Assembly: GCF_905475345.1 (NCBI RefSeq)
Contig: NC_066608.1
Location: forward strand, 1,607,501-1,671,500
Origin: Vespula vulgaris
Lineage: Eukaryota; Arthropoda; Insecta; Hymenoptera; Vespidae
Reading direction: 5' to 3'
Length of the DNA stretch: 64,000 bases
Shown here: in pieces, positions 1-11,739 of the stretch
Numbering within the stretch: position 1 is the first letter of the stretch
Layout of the letters: the number at the start of each line of letters is the position of its first letter
Position numbers and translations under genes: made by a program
Notes under the pieces: generated by a model
What the model was told of the DNA's origin: nothing
Databases searched by the model: none
What the model saw: only the letters and a program-made list of their open reading frames with translations

Positions 1-1030
1 TTCTAGTATATACACCTCAGTAAAACTCGCTAGACTTCGACCGATCGACTAATTAAATCTCGATAATCGAACGGTCCTATCTTATCGTGAAATTTAATAT
101 TCTGGTCTAGACTTAGAAGAGAAAAGAACAAAGGAAAAAAAAAAGATTAAGAATATATTATAAGTTAATGACAGTTTGATGTGTTTCGGAAAGAAAAAAA
201 AGAAGAAAAGAAGAGAGAAAAGATTCGAGATTATAAAAGAATATCGTGATATAAAACGTGATGATCGAAAAACATAGTTATTTATGAGACTTGTGTGGTC
301 AGTTACGAATAAGAAAAAAAAAGAAAATTATTTGGATCGATCTAATCGCGAACCTTTTGTCACGGGATACGCCCTCACGAAGGGTACTACTGACTTATCG
401 AGTTTTACTGCTTTCGCTCTCCAGGGATATAAATCGTCGTTTATTTACGAGACCCTTCGACTTCGAGGACAGGAAATAATTTGGTTTCGAGCTTCGAGCT
501 TCACGCGGCGAATGAAGTTTCTTGAATGTAGATTCTGAACGAAGTTAAAAAAAAAAAAAAGAGAGATGAAAGGAAAAAAAAATGTACGTCCATCGTTATA
601 ATCGAAACTTGGTTTCCATCATAAAAATCGATTGATCTGATTTATCGAATATTTTGAAACATTTATTTATTTAATTATCGATGACAATAGGAAAACGTCA
701 TTAATAATTATTTTTATCTCTTTCATTCGTAAAGTAATTTTGAATTAATAATTATAATCATTATTATGATCAATATATGTGAATGATGACTAATAATTAT
801 ACTAATTTGATCATATATTATAACATATTATGGCATATATTATAACAAAATATTATATTATAATAAAATATTATAATTATTAATCATAATTCGATCATAT
901 ATATTTACTAAGCAATAGATTATATATTTATCGTAAAATTTTATTATAATGCATTGATCAATAAGAACGATCAATAAATATTATCAAGAAATTCATATCA
1001 ATATATTCAAGGTATGTAGATATTCAGTTC
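1..1030. other. AT-rich noncoding segment
   Basis: No gene is supported. The first 540 bases are of mixed composition with A-rich runs. From about 660 to 960 the sequence is almost entirely A and T, made of short interleaved ATTAT/TATAA words rather than a clean repeat. The open frames near 284-538 run through poly-A/G strings and overlap in two frames, so I treat them as chance. Confidence 0.6.
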
Positions 1031-1032
1031 TC

Positions 1033-1240
1033 ATTATAAAAGTAATGCTATTCCTGAGGGAAAAGAAAAAAAAAGAGATAAAGATAAAACATACGAAGTA
1101 TGAATACCTCGGAAAGATATAGATAGGTTTGGTCTTCGGTAAATTAATAAGATTAAACAAACATTATCCCGATGAGGGTCCATTGTTTTTTTTCCAGGAT
1201 GAACGACGATAAAAATAACTTGACACGTCCAAGTTATTTT
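1033..1240. repeat. Direct repeat pair, copy 1 (diverged)
   Basis: This block matches 1347-1530 in order along its length. Both start with CATTATAAAA and share GAGGGAAAAG or AAGGGAAAAG. Both then share GAATACCT, ATAGATAGGTTTGGTCTTCG, GGTCCATTGTT, CCAGGATGA and AAAAATAACTTGACACGTC. The copies differ by scattered substitutions and small indels, so the duplication is not recent. Its origin, a local tandem duplication or two insertions of one element, is not visible. Confidence 0.8.
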
Positions 1241-1346
1241 ATCTAAACACTTGACCATATATACATACATACTAATAAAATTTTTTTTATATAATACATA
1301 GATCGATAATTATCATTAATAAAAAGCCTATAATTGGTACTTGAAT

Positions 1347-1530
1347 CATTATAAAAATATGGTAAAACCCTAAGGGAAAAGGAAAAAAATGGAAAAAAAT
1401 GAATACCTTGGTGGGGTATAGATAGGTTTGGTCTTCGGTAAATTGGTAAGATGACACATACATTATCTCGATAAGGGTCCATTGTTATTTTCCAGGATGA
1501 TGATAAAAATAACTTGACACGTCGAAGTTT
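1347..1530. repeat. Direct repeat pair, copy 2 (diverged)
   Basis: Second copy of the block at 1033-1240, about 300 bp downstream. On the minus strand both copies keep the same frame open through the homologous part. In each, a short peptide begins MDP and then reads DNVC, IYRRPNLSI and GIH. Most differences between the copies change residues, so the frame may be coincidental. Confidence 0.8.
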
Positions 1531-1534
1531 GCCT

Positions 1535-3650
1535 ATTCAACGGGTCGTCCCTTACCGACTTCTTCGTTATATACAACGTGTAGCTGTGTTGAGAGAGAGT
1601 GTCTCGCTCACCTGTTGATGGTAGAGTTCCGCCTACGGGATCAAAGAGATTCCGAGCCGATGTCAAAAGGGCTCCCACGGGAAGTGTTCGCAACTACCGA
1701 AGAAAAAAGGAAGCCTTGTGCTCGCACACGTCCTCTTCCCTTTCAAAGGACATCTTCTCTTTATCATAGGTCCTTGGCGAAGGACGCGAGAAGACTTTAT
1801 CCTTTTTTTTTCCCATTACCTACTCATTTTACATAGAAAATTGGTTCGTTGGACCTATCATAACATCTATCTCTATTACATAGAGTATTTTCAACGTTTT
1901 TATACAGGAATTTCTTAATGAAATCTTTATCGAAGATTATCAGATGGAATAGTAACGTTTTATCTTGATTTTTTTTCTTTTCTTCTTTCTTGGTTTTTCT
2001 TTTCTTTTTTTTTTTTTTTATAACGCATGTGCCTTGGTCTCGTTTTAAAAAAATATGTGAAATATTGAAATCCTTTTAGTTAGTTTGTAGCGTTTTTTAT
2101 TTTTATTTTTATATTCTTAATAACGGAGTGTTAATCTCATTAAATACGTGTGATAGAAAAGTTTTTTGCCCGAGCAAATCAATAGTACCGTTCAGATTAA
2201 ATTCGTCGAATGTCCGAACATGTCGCACGAATGAAATGTGAACAGATATAGGGGTGAGGGGGAAAGAGAAAAAAAAGAAAAAAAAATACCCACATGCACA
2301 TACGCACTCACGCACGCACATACGTACGTACGACCGGTGCAACGTGTAAAACCGTGAAAAACGAATATGAAAAAGCCGTCTCGTTTTGTTCGTGATCACT
2401 CGATAGAGCGAGTTTAAAAATTTGAAAAGTGAGAAAGTATCAGGTTGAAATTTGGCACGATGCTGTTGTAAACGTGATTAAAAATACGTGCCTGGATATG
2501 AAAGAGAAAAAAAAGGAGAAGTGAGGAAATTTGATAAAGGAATGATTTTAGATAAATCGACAGAAAGTATAATTCGATATGGCAAAAACGAGAAGGGCTT
2601 CTTTTTAATTCTTCTTTTTTTTTAATTTTCTTTTCTCTTTTTTATTTTCAATTTTCGCATTTGAAGTACTTTTGTCGATGAGGAAGACGAGAATGGGTTG
2701 AATTCGTAGGTGAACGTAGAGACAATCGCATTATCATTTTCGCGTAAACTGCTGAAAAACTTTTTAATGGGAATGTTAGAGGTAGAGAATAGAGTTTTAA
2801 GACACTTGGACATCGTAAGATCCTTAAGAACATTTTTACGCTGACGCTTCTCGATATGCTTCTTGCCGAGCCTTCAAAAAACTTTTTCGATGTTATTCCT
2901 TAAACCTCTTTTCAGAAAAATGATGAAAATGAAATCGAATCGTACGTACGTTGTGTATGATACAAATAATCTTTATGAAAGATCGTATCTTTTACGTTAA
3001 TTAAATGTGATTCGTGCGTGGTGAGAAAAAAAAAAAAGAAAAAAAGAGGAAGAGAGAGAAAAAAATTCACTCTTTTATTAATCCTGTACAATGTCATGTT
3101 ATTCAGAAGTGACACATTTATATTTCTGTATTTGATCAATTTTATATATTTTTTTTTTCATTTCTTTTTTTGTCGCAAAATATTTTTCGTTTCATAATTG
3201 TTACTTGATATCTTTGAAAATATATCTATAAAAGGTATATAAACAGTATAAAATATACTAAATAGTAATAATATAAGTAGTACAACAGTATAGTGTATTA
3301 TTTATAAGTATGCTATACTGTACTATGCATTTTCATTCACAAAGTATATCAATATAAATTATAAATCTATATCAGTAGATGTATACAAATTATTTGATAT
3401 ATAAAAAATAATCTATATATTTGAGTATAAGTAATAAAATAATTTTTACTTTACTAATAATAAGATAATTTTGAGTAATTGTGTTGAAGACATGGAAAAA
3501 AAAATATTAAATCGCAGGGATTTAACGAAGCTTTTATTGTGAAAAAGAAAAGTATATGTATATATGTATATATATATTTCGGTCTGCGTAACAAAGTAAT
3601 TAACATTTTGAGGAGATTTTTAACAAAGTATCTACGATGTTTTCACCTCG
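1535..3650. other. Noncoding segment with a small GC-richer patch
   Basis: 1535-1800 is less AT-rich and repeat-free, with no convincing exon. The rest alternates T-rich and A-rich strings, with a CA/CG-rich run near 2290-2335 (cacgcacgcacatacgtacg). 3180-3480 is almost pure A/T. The listed frames cross homopolymer runs. I see no gene. Confidence 0.55.
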
Positions 3651-3659
3651 TTAGAGATT

Positions 3660-3880
3660 CCCAACGTGCACCTTTTTCATGGACTTCTCTGAAAGCGGAT
3701 TCAAGAGAGCCGTGATTCATCCGTCACGGATTAAACCAACCCGATCTCTAATGCCACCTAATGCCATTCCAGAGAAGTTCAACAACGTGACCGTATCTCT
3801 TGTGGTTTCCGTTACGTTTCAGGAATGCCCAAGAAACATAGTGATCGTCATTTTCCATATTCCTACTTTATAAAGCATGC
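3660..3880. other. Repeat-poor island with a 64-residue open frame
   Basis: A patch of ordinary complexity between AT-rich flanks. The plus strand carries a frame from a true ATG at 3679 to a stop at 3871-3873, without low-complexity runs (it begins MDFSESGFKRAV). I recognise no domain. Inside the frame, TTTCAG before GAATGCCC resembles a splice acceptor, but no partner donor is evident. It could be a small exon, a conserved noncoding element or chance. Confidence 0.25.
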
Positions 3881-6800
3881 AAAAATCAAACCTGTGTTAG
3901 CTGTCATATACATGTATGTATATATATACAGATATATCTAACTATTTTATGATTATAACTCCACTTACGTATCTATATATTATAGAAACGAAAAAGCATG
4001 TAGCATAAAAGTATGAGAGTTAAATATAATCCAAATCGATTGGATTTAACGTATACGTTATTAGAAAGCCAATGACGTCGCGATTCCCTTTTGACGAAAC
4101 TTTTAGTTGAACCCGACCACTTCGTTACAAGGTTCTCAGTACCAACGTTTTGCGGCTTTAGCGACATAGCTGTACACTTCGTTAGAAACTAAATACGTAC
4201 ACCATGTATACGATATACGATATCACGTTGGACTGTTCGTACATTTATCCGTTCACACAATTTTCTCATCTTCTTCTTGGTTTATAAATTTTTATTTAAT
4301 ATTCTTTTTCATCTTTGAATGAAATTGCTTTTTTAGTTTTACTTTTTTTCTACGGGTTTTTTTAATCTTTTTATTCTTTTTATCCCTTTTTTTTGGATAG
4401 TTTGTTATTTCGTATAAAAGATATATTTCGTTTAAACGTGAAATAATAAAAATTCTAATTGTCGAATGAAATTTATTACAATAATTATTATAAATATTAT
4501 AGTTAAAGATTATCGTTTGATCGCACGACGATATCGTTAGATTTTTAGATTATATACTTTTTATAAATATCGTTCTATCGCACAAACGTGTGACCGTTTA
4601 AAATAATACAAATTCTTTTAAATATTATAATCATATCGGAATAATTATTAAAAGTATTATTCTTGAAAATTATTCTTTGTCCAGAAAATGGGAATTTGTT
4701 AGATCGCCATTTTCTAATCATTATGGGGAATTTCGTTGAAAAACGAATCACAGTTATTTTGTGGGAAACAGAAAGAAAAAGGGGTAGAAAGATTTTCTGT
4801 ACTTTCAAAATGTAAAATACTTTCTTTTCCTTTCTCTTTTTTTTCTTTTTTTCTTCATATTTATCTTTTCCTTCATCCAGATATTTTTCTTCTCAGCACG
4901 AATTCGAAACGCTTCCACGAGAACATCCTTTGGGTTGAGGAGGCTACGACTTTTTGCGAAATACGTGAATTCAAAGGGTTCACAAATATAAACGAAGGAC
5001 TTGCAGGTTTGGTTGTGCGCGCATGCATAATTTGATGCTACGACGAAATACTTCCATGTGTATATATATGTGTGTATATATACATATATATATATATATA
5101 TACATACATGAATATGTATATATATTACATGCACATGCATGAGGAATTCTTACACCGCAAAAATAGTTTATGAAATCAAACAAAAATTTAATTAAAAAAA
5201 TTGATTTGATACAGTTCCCAAAAGAAAAATTCAAATTTAAATATTGAGTTAAGTTAATTAATAAATAAATTGAAAATTAATTGAATTAATTATTATTAAA
5301 TTAAAATTTTAATATTAAAATAGATCTTTATTATAAATCTTTTGTAAAAATAATAGATATAATTGGGACATGTCTCAACGTTTAACGTTTTTCGATGTTC
5401 CTCTCTTTCAAACGATTTTATATTTTTATTTGAGAAAAAAAGAGAGGAAAAAAGAAGGCGAAAAAAAGAAAAGAAAAAAAGAATCGATGAAATTATGCAA
5501 AAATTATTTCGTTGGAGAGGACACGATCGAGATATTTACTTGGTTTTCGTTTTTTAAATCACAAAGCTTTATGCTTTATGACGTGTTGGCTTCTCGTCAT
5601 TTTTTGCGAACCACTTGGGAACGTTTCTTAACGGCGAGCATTCTTCGTCATTCGACAGAATGACGTAACGACGTGCTGTCGAGCGACATAAATTTATCGA
5701 AGTGCGAAGAAAGAAAATTTTTCGTATTTTTCTCTACCTCGATATCCTTCTACCTCTTTAGCATCACTCTCCGTGACTTGCTTTTTATATATTGAATATT
5801 TCGAGAGACATTTTGGGAAAGAAACTTTAATACACGACCGAAAGTAAATGATACGAGAGAAACGTAAAAACTGATATGAGATATTTTTGTACAGTTGAAT
5901 GACGACTTAAATGCGAATATAAGAAGCAAAAAAGAACATATTTCTCTCGACATTTCTCGAAATTAATTTCAAAGACGATTTACATGGGACAGATACTTTT
6001 TACAATTAACTATATATTGTCTGAATTTACAATGATACTTATTTTCAATTTATCGTGAATTAAATATCAAACGCGTTCCTAGAACTAACAGAAGTATCGT
6101 CGATACTTTTCGATAATGACATTCCTTTTTAAGTATTTCGTATCGAAAGCATCATGTAATTGCGATTTCTCTTTTTAACAGCTTTTTCACATTTACTGCG
6201 AAAGAAACAGGTACTTGTTTTATCTTTTCTCTTTGCCGTTTTTTATTTCCTTATTTCTTCTCTTATCGTTTTCCAACTCTTTCCCTTGACTTTTTCCTTT
6301 TCTTTCTTTCTCTCTACCTCGTTTTTCCTCTTTGTACATCCATTCGTTTTCCATTCCATTGTAACTTCAGGTAGAAACGATAGAATTTGTGGTACACTTT
6401 GTGTGTAACTACTTGTACCATGTACGGTTCATTCGATAAAACAAATTTTCTCATTGTTCACTAGCTTTCCAACTGAAAATACGATCTTCGAAAAGAAACG
6501 AATTGAAGAAAAGCAAAGTCGTGTACGAGGACTACAAAGCTGAAAGAAAAAAGAAAAAATAAAGAAATAGAAATAATCCTCGTGATAGGAGACAAATTAC
6601 GAAGTACAATTCGAATAACTACGATTGAATAACTTTTTCGAGAATTAACATGGCGAAGTTTATGTCGAGGGAAATTTAATTAAAAACTTTTATAGCTAGT
6701 AAGATTGTGAAAGAAAGATTCAGAATCTTTAGAATCAACAAGAGACAAAGAATTAATAAAACGTAATAGATATGTATTTCTTTAAAGGACATTATACATC

Positions 6801-7570
6801 TATATAATACCTTACATTTTAACTAGATTATTTATTTCTATTAAAAGTAATAAAGAAAAGAAAAGACAGAAATTATCATATTCAATTTAAATATAAATAT
6901 TTATATTTAATACATAAATATATTTATTTTTTTATTCTAATAAAAATGTATCCACATATATAGATATATATTTTTTTAAATTAAGATTGATACCGTGATT
7001 CAATTATACGATGCAAAAAAGAATTTTTATAATTTAGAACAGAGTTACGAAACGTTCTATCTGATGGTATCGAATTAATTTCTATGTCTAAAATAATTAT
7101 AAAAGTGATTTAAGTTATTCGAGATATTAAAAGATATATTTTGTCTTTTTCTATACTTTTTAAAATGATATAACAAAATTGTTTTTCAAGATTAAATATA
7201 TTCATTTATCTTTCCTCTCAGTCGATTACAAAGAAATTATTTTTATATAATTTCTATCCAAGTCTTTGAAAGAAAAAATTTGTACGTCTTAGATAACGTT
7301 CATAACAATCACTGAGTCATGTAAAGGTTAATGAGTAAATGTAAATATATAGATATCGATTTTGACCTTGTTTACTTTGTTCGTGTATTTACGTAGAACT
7401 TTATTCTCATATATATACATTTACAAAGAGTATTAAATACAATCTTAGTACGTCCTTCGAATTTAGTTCAACGGGAACAACCAAAGAGGAAGGATCTCCC
7501 GACAGAAGAGAAGTTCATTTACATTTGTGAGTAGAAAAATTCCAAGATATAAATTCAGGTAATATTACAT
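3880..7570. other. AT-rich desert
   Basis: No gene is supported. It contains a mixed TA/TG microsatellite at 5058-5126, A/T-only stretches (4440-4650, 5160-5350, 6740-7200) and two short pyrimidine-rich runs near 4820-4870 and 6215-6330. The open frames are repeat-driven or short. Confidence 0.6.
5058..5126. repeat. Mixed (TG)n/(TA)n microsatellite
   Basis: Interrupted GTGTATATATATG units followed by a purer TA run, with ACATACATG at the right end. Confidence 0.85.
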
Positions 7571-7573
7571 TCA

Positions 7574-7578
<5 letters not shown>

Positions 7579-7622
<44 letters not shown>
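7579..7622. repeat. (TA)22 microsatellite
   Basis: Uninterrupted alternating T and A for 44 bases. Self-complementary, so able to extrude a cruciform. Confidence 0.95.
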
Positions 7623-7623
<1 letters not shown>

Positions 7624-7929
7624 TGCGTATTAATAAGCGTACGAGAATTCACGTTCAGTTTAGTCCAATATTAGCAAAGCGTTTCAACTATAACAATACA
7701 AAGTTTCACGTCGATATATATCTAATTATGCTGAATGAAGAGAAAACGATAATCCGTGTAGTCAATGTCTGCAACTGCAATATTAGTTTCGTTGTAATAG
7801 GACGTTTATAATGGCGAATGAATATAGAAAATCGTCGATCGTTCATCAATTCTCCTAGTTTAATCTATCGTCCTTGAAGTTAGAATTAATGTAAGTTTAG
7901 GAAATTGTAGGAAACGATTTAGTGAAACA

Positions 7930-8079
7930 GACGGTCATCAAGGAGTTTCTAAATGTTTACAAAAGTAACCTTGTAGTATAAAGACAAAGAGATGTGCGAC
8001 GCTCGATTAATAGATTCATTTTTATAATTTTCATTACTCTTCAAGGACAAAGAAGAAAGAAAATATATCTATATATATA
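7930..8079. repeat. 150-bp tandem duplication, unit 1
   Basis: The core from GGAGTTTCTAAATG through AAAGACAAAGAGAT to TGCGACGCT is nearly identical in both units, and the spacing of matched words is exactly 150 bases. The unit tails (AAGAAGAAAGAAAATATATC or similar) have drifted more. Confidence 0.92.
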
Positions 8080-8229
8080 GACGATCATCGAGGAGTTTCT
8101 AAATGTTTACAAAAGTAACCTTGTAGTATAAAGACAAAGAGATATGCGACGCTGAATTAATAGATTTATTTTTATGATTTTCGTTACTCTCGAAGAAAAA
8201 AGAAAAAAAATATATATATACATAGTACG
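8080..8229. repeat. 150-bp tandem duplication, unit 2
   Basis: Adjacent second unit. The first ~75 bases differ from unit 1 at only a few sites (for example ACGATCATCG against ACGGTCATCA). Unit 2 ends in a TATATA run that may have helped slippage or unequal exchange. Confidence 0.92.
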
Positions 8230-8806
8230 TACTTAATAATTTTGTTATATGAATGAAAATAGAACGTAATTAATTTTTACACCGATACTTTCTTTTCGTG
8301 GTTTATGAGTGTTCGAAAGAAGTCGGCAAAAATAAGAGAAACAGACAAAGGAAAAATCCCTGAAGAAATCGTAAGACGTAAGGCAGCTGGTATTTGGCGA
8401 TAGTAGATAAGTTGGATCTCTCACGAATAAACGTTTGTACGGTCGGTCCCCTTACGCTTTCATCATAACTCCCATGAGAGAATATCGAATATCATAGAGT
8501 CGGCAAACACACGAGATTGTCAGAAAACACGGGCCAAGAAGTCTAAGACATTTTGGTTGATTCTTCGGTTGGAGAAACGAGATGGAAGAGATAAAAAAAA
8601 AAAAGAGAAAAAGAAGAGGAAAGAAAAAAATAGATAAATCAAACGTTGAAAATGTTTTCCCGTAAGATAGATTCACTTTTCAAAATCAAAATCTCGACTA
8701 GGCAGGAAAAAAATTTTATTTTCGCTTAAGGAAATAAACAATTTTTATTTTTTCAAGCGAGATACCTCTTTAAAACATTTATTCTTTTATCATTTTATTT
8801 CCATAG

Positions 8807-8818
8807 TATATATATGTA

Positions 8819-8871
<53 letters not shown>

Positions 8872-8899
8872 GATATATATATATGTGTAGATATATATG
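8807..8899. repeat. (AT)n microsatellite
   Basis: A pure AT core at 8821-8868, flanked by ATATGTAG-type interruptions on both sides. Confidence 0.95.
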
Positions 8900-9062
8900 A
8901 AATACACGTTAATTTCGTTATCGTTAATTTTATTACAATGATACTGAAAAAATAAAAGCATACACGAAAGCATTTATTATCTCATAAAATAATTCCGTAT
9001 ATTTTTGTTTACAATTGCAGCAAGTAATTTCGAGATTTGTGAACGATATTATATCTACGATT

Positions 9063-9081
9063 AAAAAAAAAAAAAAAAAAA
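9063..9081. repeat. Poly-A run
   Basis: Nineteen consecutive A followed by CAAG and a short TA run. It could be a relic retroposon tail or slippage. No target-site duplication was identified. Confidence 0.8.
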
Positions 9082-9557
9082 CAAGTATATACATATATAT
9101 ATATATATAATATTATACGACGCGTTAATTTTTTTACTTTTTGATAAGTTTATGAGGTATCATATAGAAAGAAGTACAAGAAAAAAAAAGGAAAAAGAAA
9201 AAGGAAAAATTCATTTTATTATTCGTTAAATTTTCACCTTTATCGTCATCTTTGTTATTTATGTTCTCGTGCATTTGCTCGACATAGAAAAGGAAATTGA
9301 CGTCGACTCGCTTATCACGTGTATTAGATTATATTCACACGCATCGTTTAACTATCGTAAAACTCGCGAGGCGTTCGCGTTTATGAGAGTTTTAATTGCA
9401 TAATCAAGTTATACGACTTCTTCGAACGTTCGATGTAGTTGCAGACTGACACGACATATATTTAATACGGTGTGACATGTACAAAGAAATATATATAATT
9501 GTTAAGTATTAGAAAATTCAATAGGACGAAAAAATTTATTTTTTTTTCTTTTCATAT

Positions 9558-9960
9558 AGGATGACCCATAAGGTTTTGAGACATGGTATTTTTATATATT
9601 TTTATTTTTCTTAGTCATAAAAAAAAGAAGAATTATTTTAAATTAAAAGTCAATGTATATGGTTCGCGATAAAAAAATCAATGGGACAAGTTGTAGTATC
9701 GAAAGGATATGTAAATAAAATCCAGATTTTGAGGGACGGCCGAGCAATTACATCTCCGGTTAACGAACGAACACTTTGATCGATTCAGAGAATTCCTCGC
9801 GCTTTTGGTGCCGTTGAAAATGACCAAGTGACCGAAATGTTCATTCAATCGTGAAACATATATACAAGCGCGACGAAACGTTCCGATGACGAATATTCAT
9901 CGTCGACCAACTCGCAACCCTATGACCGCGCATTTATCAAACTACGACATTTTTTTCCAG
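9558..9960. mobile_element. Possible decayed transposon fragment
   Basis: The stretch opens with AGGATGACCCATAAGG, like the AGGGTGTCCCAAAAG-type words I associate with ends of several insect elements. An AT-rich spacer follows, then about 220 bp of clearly GC-richer sequence (9730-9955). No matching inverted terminal repeat or intact transposase frame is visible. The word match is from memory, so this is a weak call. A noncoding island beside AT-rich DNA would look similar. Confidence 0.2.
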
Positions 9961-9980
9961 ATTAACGGTATCTCCCTGCC

Positions 9981-9983
<3 letters not shown>

Positions 9984-10021
<38 letters not shown>
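9984..10021. repeat. (CT)19 microsatellite
   Basis: Pure CT tract immediately right of the GC-richer patch. Purine on the minus strand. Confidence 0.95.
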
Positions 10022-10027
<6 letters not shown>

Positions 10028-10289
10028 TTCTCTTTCTCTGCTCGTATGTCAAGGAATTATAAACCAATAGCAAATAAATATTTTTTCTTCTACGATATAA
10101 ATGAATGAACAATTTTTAAACTATAAACTGTTATTAATCAAGTCGATTTCGAATCATTTTTAAATCGACGCGATATTTTATATAGGAAATATTTTCAAAT
10201 TGTGTATGACGATTAATTAATACTAGACTAGATCGATTTTAGATCCGTATCGAACCATTTTTAAATTGATTTTTATGACGACTCGTTTC

Positions 10290-10570
10290 GAATGTCACAA
10301 AGTAGAAATATAATACTACGAGGGTGCTTCTTGAGCCGACCTGATTACGCGCTTGTTAGCACAGATATCGTGCCAATTTGCGCCATTCTTGGATCCCCCG
10401 TCTCAACTTTCAGTCCTGCGCGACAGGAGCCATGAACGAAAGGAATGCGAGGAGGAGTGAAGGCAGCTTGAGAAAGCTTTGTAAAAGCCATACTTCGGAC
10501 CCTTACTGACACACCCTCGGCGATTGTAGCTCAGCACCTTCAGCGATTCTTGCAATTTAGCAGAACCTTA
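10290..10570. other. GC-rich island with antiparallel small open frames
   Basis: About 280 bases of near-balanced, non-repetitive sequence rich in CpG, between AT-rich flanks. Each strand has a small ATG-started frame: plus 10292-10435 (47 residues) and minus 10345-10491 (48 residues). I recognise no family. Islands like this in insect intergenic DNA are often conserved enhancers or promoters, and small exons look the same by eye. Confidence 0.4.
10345..10491 (-). CDS. Hypothetical small ORF, unproven
   Basis: A 48-residue frame with ATG at 10489-10491 and TAA at 10345-10347. It begins MAFTKLSQAAF and has a balanced composition with no low-complexity tract. No signal peptide or membrane segment is apparent. 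The opposite strand is also open here, which weakens the coding case because GC-rich, stop-poor DNA gives this by chance. No polyadenylation signal or splice partner could be tied to it. Confidence 0.12.
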   Translation of the reverse strand: MAFTKLSQAAFTPPRIPFVHGSCRAGLKVETGDPRMAQIGTISVLTSA

Positions 10571-10936
10571 ACGATTATCATTTTAGGGAGCAAGAAATAG
10601 GAAGTTTGTCTCTTATTTTTTTACGATAGAAAAAAAAGAAATCATAACTTTTTTTTCGTCTAATATTACTTTTGTATATCTTCCAGAGAATAGAGAGAAG
10701 ATTTAGATGTACGCGAAAAGTATTATACCTTAAGATCGATCTATTCTTTTTTTATTTATTCGTCATTTTTTATTTAATTTTACTATAATAAATAAACATT
10801 TCTTTTTGACGAATCTTAAAATTTGTCGTTTCATATGGTTCGATAGTTTTAATATAAAGTTTTGATCTTTATTTTTCTCTTGTTAAAATTTCTATTCAAT
10901 CCTCGGTAAAGAGAATTCGTTAAGAAAACAACGTTT

Positions 10937-11192
10937 TAGCGTAATGAAACCGCTGATTTTCCAAAGAAGTCTCTCAAGCAAACGGTATTTCAAAGACACT
11001 TCGCAAACGAAATACCCTCATTTTTTATTCGAAACGAGCAAAAGGGAGGGCTACTTCAGCTACTAGTGCAGCAGCCACGAGAGCAACCACTCGTAACCGC
11101 TTTGCCAGAGCGAAAGGCCGTCTCCGCCACCTCCGACGTTACACTTGTTGCGCTTTTAAGTCTAGACACCGCGATTCGATATATCCGTTAGT
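10937..11192. other. GC-richer island with an 84-codon stop-free frame
   Basis: The plus-strand frame starts after the TAG in CGTTTTAGCGTAATG and stays open to the TAG in CCGTTAG. It has no in-frame ATG, so it could only be an internal exon. CGTTTTAG at its left edge is acceptor-like, but no strong donor is seen. 11040-11170 is markedly GC-rich, with CAGCAGCCACG and CCGCCACCTCCG. It may equally be a regulatory element. Confidence 0.25.
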
Positions 11193-11739
11193 TAGAATTG
11201 CCTATTACATACTTGAATTAATTGTAATTACTGAGGTTAAAGTTATAACTTTTAAAGATTTGAAGTTGTACGAATACGTCAAAGTTAATATGCCTCAGAC
11301 ACGTTCTACGTTTATCATCTACGTTTATCAAAGAATCTTTATTTCAGAGAGAAACTTTATTTCCAAGTATTCGATTATCAGATCACACTGATTACTTCCT
11401 ATCTAAAGTTTATAAGTTAAAATTATATTTAATATAATATAATGAATATTAGAATATAATCAAATATTAATATAAATAATACCATAATTTTTCTGGAAAA
11501 GGGTTTAATTAATTTGACGTACAATTATTTCTAACGTTTCAACTAATAATATTTCTCATAGCTCTTTCTCATAATAGCAAAGAGAAATAGAGAGAAAGAG
11601 AGAAAGAAGGAGAGAGCGTATCTGATTATATAATTTTAACTATTAAGAATAATTTAATTAACAAAGAAAGCATTATATCTTCTTTACCAGAGAAGTAATA
11701 GAATTTCGTTAGAAATTTACATAGTTACATACGTGAAGA

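Larger units (their letters stand above)
8230..9550. other. AT-rich noncoding segment
   Basis: Holds a long (AT)n tract and a 19-A run. A patch at 8280-8560 is of ordinary complexity, but I see no exon in it. No gene is supported. Confidence 0.55.

Noticed and set aside
6360..6380. CAGGTAG word (Zelda-type) at 6368
   Set aside because: A single 7-base site is expected by chance in 64 kb, and there is no cluster around it.
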